From Anaerolineales bacterium (GTDB lineage Bacteria; Chloroflexota; Anaerolineae; Anaerolineales; E44-bin32), in assembly GCA_023250385.1 (NCBI GenBank), contig JAHFAU010000053.1, forward strand, positions 1 to 11,126: a stretch of DNA of 11,126 nucleotides, read 5' to 3'. Position 1 is the first letter of the stretch; each line of letters opens with the position of its first letter. Shown piece by piece: positions 6,642 through 11,126 of the stretch. The notes beneath the pieces were generated by a model. It saw only the letters and a program-made list of their open reading frames with translations. It did no database searches and had not been told where the DNA came from. A program made the position numbers and the translations under genes.

Positions 6642-7976
6642 TTAAGCTTGGATTTCCGAGGCGGGCTGAGGAAAGATCCAGACTCGCGCCACCCGGCGTC
6701 CATCCATCGCAACCACCCGCAGGCGCACTCCGTCCTCGATGATGGTGTCGCCGAGTTTTGCCAGCCGGCCGAGCCGACCCAGGAGGTAGCCGGCGATCGT
6801 GTCGTAGTGCGGATCAGAGAGCTGGAGTCCGAAGTATTCGTTAACTTCCTCGATCGGAGTCAATCCGTTGACCAGCGACGAACCGTCCGGAAGGGGTTCG
6901 ATTTCGGCATCTTTGCCGAAAGGATCGCTCACCTCGCCGATGATCTCTTCCAGCAAATCCTCCAGCGTAACGATGCCGGCCGTGCCGCCGTACTCATCCA
7001 GCACGATCGCCATGTGGTGCTGGCGGTCCCGGAAGATCTGTAGCAAGGTGCTGATCCGGGCGGACTCCGGGACGAAGATGTCCTCCCGCATGATATCGCG
7101 GGCCCGGGTGGTCGCGGCTCGCTCGCCCTGCATGGCCTCGACGATGTCTTTCAGGTGCACGACTCCGACGATATGGTCGAGGTCATCTTGGGTAACCGGC
7201 AATTTAGAGAAAGAGGAGGAGATCGCCGACTGGAGCATCGATTCGAGCCCGGCGTCGGCGGAGACCGCGATCACTTCCGTCCGAGGCACCATGACCTGCC
7301 GGACCCGCGTCTCCGAAAACTGAAAGACGGCATGCAGCATTTCTTGTTGGCTGTCGCCGACTACACCGCCGCGGGCGCTGGCTGCGACCAGCATCTTGAG
7401 CTCCTCCACCGAGTGCACCAGCTCGTGGGCCTCGGCCGGTCGAATGCCAGCCAGTCGTAACAACCAGTTTCCAGTCCCGTTAAGGACTGTAATCGCCGGC
7501 TTGAACAACCACTCGATCCAGACCGTCGGCCGGGCGACGACCAGAGAAGTTCGCTCGGGGCTCTGCAGGGCGATGGACTTGGGGGCCAGCTCGCCGATCA
7601 CTACATGCAGGAAGGTGATCGAGACGAAGGCCAGGCCGGCCGAGAGGCTGTGCGAGACTCTTGACTCTAGGTTGGCCGGGAACAGCTCGACGATCGGCTG
7701 GAGCAAGCGGCTCAGGGCGGGCTCGCCGATCCAGCCGAGCCCCAGGCTGGCTAGGGTGATACCCAGCTGGGTGGCGGCGATGAATCGGTCCGGATTGGCG
7801 ATCGCCCGCTCAACCCAGCGGGCGGAGCGATCGCCGCGGGCAATGAGTTCTGCCACCCGAGTTCGGCGGACGCTAACCAGGGCGAACTCGGCGGCCACAA
7901 AGAAACCGTTTGCGATAACCAACAGCAGAACGGAGAGTACCCGTAGGCCATCAAACAGCAGCGATCCTTCATCCAT
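6642..7976 (-). CDS. CNNM/CorC-HlyC family CBS-domain membrane protein
   Basis: This 444-residue protein has the full architecture of the family: an N-terminal DUF21 membrane domain (about 10-180), two CBS domains (about 220-345) and a C-terminal CorC_HlyC transporter-associated domain (about 360-440). Visible marks are ANGFFVAAEFALVSVRRTR (22-40), ATQLGITLASLGLGWIGEP (68-86), GELAPKSIAL (128-137), VMVPRTEV (228-235), LDEYGGTAGIVTLEDLLEE (326-344) and IIGEVSDPF (345-353). Family members are linked to magnesium or cobalt homeostasis and sodium-dependent Mg export; older labels call them hemolysins. The ATG start puts the first membrane helix near residue 11. An extended -10 element lies 15 bases upstream, so the mRNA leader would be very short. 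priA follows within 5 bases. The ion carried is not shown by the sequence. Confidence 0.93.
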   Translation of the reverse strand: MDEGSLLFDGLRVLSVLLLVIANGFFVAAEFALVSVRRTRVAELIARGDRSARWVERAIANPDRFIAATQLGITLASLGLGWIGEPALSRLLQPIVELFPANLESRVSHSLSAGLAFVSITFLHVVIGELAPKSIALQSPERTSLVVARPTVWIEWLFKPAITVLNGTGNWLLRLAGIRPAEAHELVHSVEELKMLVAASARGGVVGDSQQEMLHAVFQFSETRVRQVMVPRTEVIAVSADAGLESMLQSAISSSFSKLPVTQDDLDHIVGVVHLKDIVEAMQGERAATTRARDIMREDIFVPESARISTLLQIFRDRQHHMAIVLDEYGGTAGIVTLEDLLEEIIGEVSDPFGKDAEIEPLPDGSSLVNGLTPIEEVNEYFGLQLSDPHYDTIAGYLLGRLGRLAKLGDTIIEDGVRLRVVAMDGRRVARVWIFPQPASEIQA

Positions 7977-8102
7977 CGAGCGAGCCGCGGAATTGTAGCA
8001 CGGCGACCCTTTTGGCCGGTTTTGCCGTGCGGGTCGGCGACCCTGAGCTCAAGCCCATGCAGGCCCGTCCGGCCCAAACCCTGCTGGCTGGGAGCGCCTG
8101 GG
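7977..8102. other. holA-corC spacer with inverted and direct repeats
   Basis: This 126-bp spacer separates the holA stop from the next minus-strand gene. Besides the promoter it holds an inverted repeat at 7998-8004/8024-8030, an exact 10-bp direct repeat CGGCGACCCT (8001-8010 and 8035-8044) and a short hairpin GGGTC-ggc-GACCC (8031-8043). No T-tract terminator for holA is visible. Confidence 0.5.
7992..8000 (-). promoter_or_regulatory. Extended -10 promoter for the CorC-like gene
   Basis: Reading the minus strand, TGC-TACAAT ends 15 bases before the ATG at 7976. Transcription would begin near 7985, leaving about 8 leader bases and no Shine-Dalgarno sequence. No clear -35 is seen. A perfect inverted repeat, GCACGGC/GCCGTGC (7998-8004 and 8024-8030), overlaps the extended -10 and spans the -35 region. 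Confidence 0.55.
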
Positions 8103-9077
8103 TCAGCGCGTGAGGCCAGCTAGCACGGGCAGTAGGTCCATGGACAACTCGGCCTCGCCCCGCTTGACCGCTAAGTCCAATTGGGTCAGTTTGCGGTGGA
8201 TCGACTTGAGCGCGGGTAGGCTGAAACGGCGGGCCTGGCTGGTGATCTTCTTGGCCACAAATTCCTTAGCCTGAACCGCGGCCACCGGATCTTGTCCGGA
8301 GTCGAGCGCGGCCCGCGCCTGGAGCAACAGCCGAAACTGGCGGACGATCATCGCGAAGATGTACGCCGGATCCTGGTCTTGCAGGAGCTCTTCGAGCTGC
8401 CCGACCAACCCGGTCCCGGTCCCCAAACGATCGACGACTGTGAACAGGTCTACTTGGCCATAGTCCGGAGTGATCCGCTCGACGTCGGTTGAGTCGATCG
8501 GCCGAGCCCGGTCGGTGAAGTCAAGCAGTTTCGTCAATTCTTGATCCGCCAGCAAGACATCCTCAGCCAGCCGTTCGGCTAGCCGTTGCGCAGCCGCCGG
8601 TTCGATCTCGCCCCCGAGAATTCGGGCCCGATCCTGGAGCCAGCGGGAGAATTCCGCCCCCCGAGGGGAGGCAAACCTGCGCACGAATGCGGCCTCGGGA
8701 TGGGCCGTCGCCCAGGCCAACCCGATCGATCGCGCCCGCTGATCTTGCTTGGCTCGGCGCCGCTCGGTGTCGGCCCACTCAATCAGCACCACGGCTGTGG
8801 TGACGGGAAGCTCGTCCAGGACGCGCTCGAAGCGCTCCCGGGCGGCGGCGTCATGGGGCAGAGCCTCAGCATGCTGGACGATGATCAATCGCCGACCGGT
8901 AAGGAAGGGCAGCGAGTTGCAGGCCAGTTGGAATGCGTCCAGATCCAGACCCGCTCCCGAGAACCGTTGCAGGTTGAACTCGGCTGCCGCCCCAAGCCGC
9001 TGCTGCAACTCATGCACAGTCTCGGCTATGGAGATCGGATTGTCGCCGTAAAAGAGATAAACCGAGGGGGGACTCAC
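8103..9077 (-). CDS. holA: DNA polymerase III subunit delta (clamp loader)
   Basis: The delta subunit opens the sliding-clamp ring as part of the clamp-loader complex. The product has 324 residues, close to the usual 320-345. The N-terminus VYLFYGDNPISIAE (6-19) and the C-terminal collar region (QARRFSLPALKSIHRKL, then DLAVKRGEAE) are characteristic. A central MIVRQFRLLLQAR helix is also typical. An open frame extends upstream to 9212 but overlaps the neighbouring DUF6391 gene and encodes Arg/Ser-rich, low-complexity sequence. The GTG at 9077, only one base after that gene's TAG stop and five residues before the conserved VYLFYG, is chosen instead. The arrangement implies translational coupling, and no separate Shine-Dalgarno sequence is seen. 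Confidence 0.93.
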   Translation of the reverse strand: MSPPSVYLFYGDNPISIAETVHELQQRLGAAAEFNLQRFSGAGLDLDAFQLACNSLPFLTGRRLIIVQHAEALPHDAAARERFERVLDELPVTTAVVLIEWADTERRRAKQDQRARSIGLAWATAHPEAAFVRRFASPRGAEFSRWLQDRARILGGEIEPAAAQRLAERLAEDVLLADQELTKLLDFTDRARPIDSTDVERITPDYGQVDLFTVVDRLGTGTGLVGQLEELLQDQDPAYIFAMIVRQFRLLLQARAALDSGQDPVAAVQAKEFVAKKITSQARRFSLPALKSIHRKLTQLDLAVKRGEAELSMDLLPVLAGLTR

Positions 9078-9078
9078 G

Positions 9079-9594
9079 CTACGCTTGAGTAAGCACCCGA
9101 TGGATGGTCGTGCGGCCGCGGTAGAGCCGCTGGACCTCGAGGATCTCAAGCCCGCCGATCTCACTGGAAGTTGTGAGATGACGTTGGGCCGCCGCCCCGA
9201 GCGGCTGGGCAATCAACAAGGCAAGCACTGTCGAGAAGATCGCCAGTGGGAGGCGCTGCAACCGTTCTTGCCAGCGGTTCGAGCGCCCTCCCAGCAGAGA
9301 AAGATAAGAAGCCGCGCCTGCCAGCACCGCCGCGGTAAGGAAGCTTGTACCGCAGTTCGGATGGATCGCCAGATGGCCCTCGCCGGCCCGCAGTCGGAGC
9401 GCCGCCTCCTTGGCGCCCTCGGCGACTGCCTCCGACGGCAAGCTGGCAACGATGAAGAACCCATTTCCGTCGGCTCGGCCTGCGATCGGGGTCTGCGGGT
9501 AGCGAGCGCTCAGCACATGAATCGTCGCGTGTTCGAGCCCATGGTTGCGCCGAATCCGGCCGACCAGCGTGATGGGAGACACAGTCTGGGCCAT
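9079..9594 (-). CDS. DUF6391 family membrane protein
   Basis: This 171-residue protein matches my recollection of DUF6391, an uncharacterised family known from Cyanobacteria and Chloroflexota; no function is established. Conserved-looking blocks are RRNHGLEHATIHVL (15-28), ADGNGFF (41-47) and HLAIHPNCGTSF (74-85). Two hydrophobic segments follow, about 86-102 and 117-136, the latter reaching a short cytoplasmic or external tail. H18, E21 and H22 form an HxxEH pattern, and H78 and C81 are further possible metal ligands. The ATG at 9594 lies 14 bases after a perfect TATAAT, implying a short leader without a Shine-Dalgarno sequence. It is followed at one base by holA. The family call is fairly sure; any activity is speculation. 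Confidence 0.8.
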   Translation of the reverse strand: MAQTVSPITLVGRIRRNHGLEHATIHVLSARYPQTPIAGRADGNGFFIVASLPSEAVAEGAKEAALRLRAGEGHLAIHPNCGTSFLTAAVLAGAASYLSLLGGRSNRWQERLQRLPLAIFSTVLALLIAQPLGAAAQRHLTTSSEIGGLEILEVQRLYRGRTTIHRVLTQA

Positions 9595-9608
9595 CGGTGC
9601 GAGGCGGG

Positions 9609-9614
9609 ATTATA
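9609..9614 (-). promoter_or_regulatory. -10 element for the DUF6391-holA pair
   Basis: On the minus strand a perfect TATAAT lies in the 40-bp gap after the HTH gene and 14 bases before the ATG at 9594. Transcription would start near 9602 with a leader of roughly 8 bases. No good -35 hexamer is found at the usual spacing. This makes DUF6391-holA at least partly independent of the HTH gene. Confidence 0.6.
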
Positions 9615-9634
9615 CCGTGCGGGACTGCGCGGCT

Positions 9635-10234
9635 TCAGGCCCGCTGGTAGGACTCAATCAAGGCCAGCAGCACCAGATCGGCGAAGTGCGAGGCTTGCCG
9701 GTGCATCTCGTCCCAGGAAGGAGCAGATTGGACCTCGGAGAGGCTGAACAGGCTTTCCATCAAGAAGCTGCGAAAGAAGAGAAAGGCCTCGACCGCTTCA
9801 ATCATGGTCATTCTTGCTTGTAGGCTGATGCGAGCATACTCCTGACCGATCTGGGCGGCCTCTGGTCCAGCCTCTTCTGCAGCCAACCCGATGAAACGCC
9901 CGATCTGCCCCAACAGCCGGCGAGACTCCGCCCGATAGGCCGCCCGCTGGGCCTCGCTCAGCTTGAGATACCAGCGTTGATTATGCAAGCGAGGGACCTC
10001 CAGCCGGGTCCGTCCGATCACGTTCTCGATGACGACCTGGGCCTCACTTGCCCGCCGGCCGCGGTCCGCTCCCCATCGTTCAATCTCCGGCAGCAAGAAG
10101 CGCCGGTGGCCGCCTGGGGTGCGGTGAACCGGGAGTTTCCCTCCATCGGCCCAGACTCTGACCGTGGAAGGATGCACCCCGAGCAGACGGGCAGCTTCCG
10201 AAAGGCCGATCCAACGCTTTTCCGGTTCGTGCAT
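9635..10234 (-). CDS. MerR/excisionase-type HTH protein with helical C-terminal domain
   Basis: The 199-residue protein begins with a winged helix-turn-helix of the MerR/BldC type: IGLSEAARLLGVHPSTVRVW (9-28) and the wing PVHRTPGGHRRFLLPEI (35-51). The first part chooses DNA through the helix ending at VRVWADGGKL. Residues about 85-199 look entirely helical and contain LGQIGRFIGLAAEEAG (108-123) and SLQARMTMIEAVEAFLFFRSF (137-157, central part). The latter is loosely like the N-terminal sensor domains of RsbR-type regulators, but I cannot confirm this. It lacks the effector-binding cysteines of metal-sensing MerR proteins. It is likely a transcription factor of unknown signal. The gene is divergent from holB with overlapping promoter regions, so autoregulation or control of holB is possible. 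Confidence 0.82.
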   Translation of the reverse strand: MHEPEKRWIGLSEAARLLGVHPSTVRVWADGGKLPVHRTPGGHRRFLLPEIERWGADRGRRASEAQVVIENVIGRTRLEVPRLHNQRWYLKLSEAQRAAYRAESRRLLGQIGRFIGLAAEEAGPEAAQIGQEYARISLQARMTMIEAVEAFLFFRSFLMESLFSLSEVQSAPSWDEMHRQASHFADLVLLALIESYQRA

Positions 10235-10242
10235 TCAGACCT

Positions 10243-10272
10243 AATCTATATCAATCGATCGTGGTTCGTCAA
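10243..10272 (-). promoter_or_regulatory. Promoter of the HTH regulator gene
   Basis: On the minus strand, TTGACG (10272-10267) is followed after 18 bp by TAGATT (10248-10243), or after 16 bp by TATAGA. The ATG comes 8 bases after TAGATT, so the transcript would start at or next to the start codon. The palindromes ATCGAT (10254-10259) and CGATCG (10256-10261) lie in the spacer and could be an operator. Confidence 0.55.
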
Positions 10273-10281
10273 CCGCTGGGA

Positions 10282-10287
10282 TAGAAT
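10282..10287 (+). promoter_or_regulatory. -10 element of holB, leaderless arrangement
   Basis: TAGAAT ends six bases before the GTG at 10294, so the predicted transcription start falls on the start codon. There is no Shine-Dalgarno sequence and no clear -35. This is the arrangement known for leaderless genes in several bacterial phyla. Confidence 0.55.
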
Positions 10288-10293
10288 GGCCAC

Positions 10294-11126
10294 GTGAACT
10301 GGGGCCTGATCGGGAATGAAGAGGCGGTCTCCGGCCTGAGGCGGCACATTGCCGCGCATCAGGTCCGCCACGCCTATCTGTTTACCGGCCCGAATGGGAT
10401 TGGCAAGCGCACTCTGTGCTTGCGCTTCGTGCAGGCGCTCAACTGCGAACGACCTAATCGTCCCGGGGAATTTTGCGAGCCGGGTGATCCGGCGGCTTGC
10501 CGGGTGTGTCGCGCAGTCCCCCAAGGAACCGATCCGGATCTGCATATCTTGACTCCCCAAGCGTCAATCCGGGTCGACGAGATCCGCCAGCTGCAGGCCT
10601 GGCTGGCATTGGCTCCCTATGGGGGGCGGTGGCGAGTTGCGCTGCTGCCGGACTTCCACCTGGCGACCGTGAGTTCGGCCAACGCCATGCTCAAGACGCT
10701 TGAAGAGCCGCCCTCCCGGGTCGTGCTGCTGCTCACCTGCCCTGAGCAGGAGTTGCTGCTCCCCACCGTGGTTTCGCGCTGCGAAGTCGTGCCGCTGCGG
10801 ACCGTACCGACGACCACCATCGCCCGGTCATTACTGGACCGGAGGGTCACGCCGGAACGAGCCGACCTGCTTTCGGCCATTGCCGACGGACGGCCCGGGC
10901 GGGCCATCGCCCTGGCCGAAGATACCGCGGCGGCCGAACAGCGGACGGAGGCTTTGCAAGAGTTTTCGGATTTGATTCAAATGAATTTGAATGAGCGCTT
11001 CGCAACCGTCGAGCGGTTGATCGGGAAGGGGGAGCCGGCTGACCAGCGGCGTCGAGTCGAGAGTGCCTTGCTCGAGTGGATCAGCCTGTGGCGGGATCTG
11101 GTCCACCAGGGATATGGGGCGGAGCT
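10294..11126 (+). CDS. holB: DNA polymerase III subunit delta' (clamp loader), 5' part
   Basis: The delta' subunit is the rigid stator of the clamp loader. The gene runs off the right edge; 277 codons of an expected 320 or so are present. The GTG at 10294 gives the N-terminus WGLIGNEEAVSGLRRHI, matching family starts. A P-loop GPNGIGKRT is at 32-40. Four cysteines (51, 61, 69, 72) form the zinc module. PDFHLATVSSANAMLKTLEEPP contains the family hallmark NAMLKTLEEPP (130-140), although the residues before it (PDFHLAT) depart from the usual acidic Walker B. SRC at 161-163 is the conserved arginine-finger motif. The last third (about 220 onward) is the collar region. It is transcribed away from the HTH gene. 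Paralogous DnaX is longer, so delta' is preferred. Confidence 0.93.
   Translation, partial: MNWGLIGNEEAVSGLRRHIAAHQVRHAYLFTGPNGIGKRTLCLRFVQALNCERPNRPGEFCEPGDPAACRVCRAVPQGTDPDLHILTPQASIRVDEIRQLQAWLALAPYGGRWRVALLPDFHLATVSSANAMLKTLEEPPSRVVLLLTCPEQELLLPTVVSRCEVVPLRTVPTTTIARSLLDRRVTPERADLLSAIADGRPGRAIALAEDTAAAEQRTEALQEFSDLIQMNLNERFATVERLIGKGEPADQRRRVESALLEWISLWRDLVHQGYGAE

Noticed and set aside
9078..9212. Upstream extension of holA to an ATG at 9212
   Set aside because: It would overlap the DUF6391 gene by 134 bases and adds Arg/Ser-rich sequence without family similarity; GTG at 9077 fits the conserved N-terminus.
1..11126. CRISPR array, insertion sequence, tRNA or rRNA gene
   Set aside because: No regularly spaced repeats, transposase-like protein, terminal repeats or tRNA-like motif were seen on either strand.

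Overview
This GC-rich window reads as ordinary bacterial chromosome, with closely packed, intact housekeeping genes and no sign of mobile DNA, CRISPR, rRNA or tRNA genes. The best guess for the host is a member of Chloroflexota. The DUF6391 membrane protein is a family I associate with Chloroflexota and Cyanobacteria, and PriA, the HTH regulator and the short-leader promoters fit. This is inference from protein style only.

Layout: the window opens with the 3' end of radA (+). A 479-bp gap follows, holding several stem-loops and a good sigma70-type promoter for dnaA (+). Beyond dnaA lies a 206-bp structured gap ending in an intrinsic terminator, then a stand-alone receiver-domain response regulator (-). 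Divergent from it is a two-gene queuosine unit, queF and a YhhQ-type precursor transporter (+), joined stop-to-start. A minus-strand block runs from about 10.2 kb back to 4.1 kb. In transcription order it is an HTH regulator with a helical C-terminal domain, a DUF6391 membrane protein, holA (clamp-loader delta), a CNNM/CorC-type CBS membrane protein and priA. Divergent from the HTH gene, holB (clamp-loader delta') runs off the right edge.

Functionally the window is dominated by chromosome replication and repair: the initiator DnaA, the restart helicase PriA, two clamp-loader subunits and the recombination ATPase RadA. The queF/yhhQ pair could import preQ0 and reduce it to preQ1 for tRNA queuosine. 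I see no DnaA-box cluster, so an origin is not demonstrated despite dnaA.

No dramatic new defence or metabolic system is evident. The points worth following are the hairpin run between radA and dnaA, repeated use of leaderless or very short-leader starts, an HxxEH motif in the DUF6391 protein, and the HTH/helical-domain regulator sharing a promoter region with holB.
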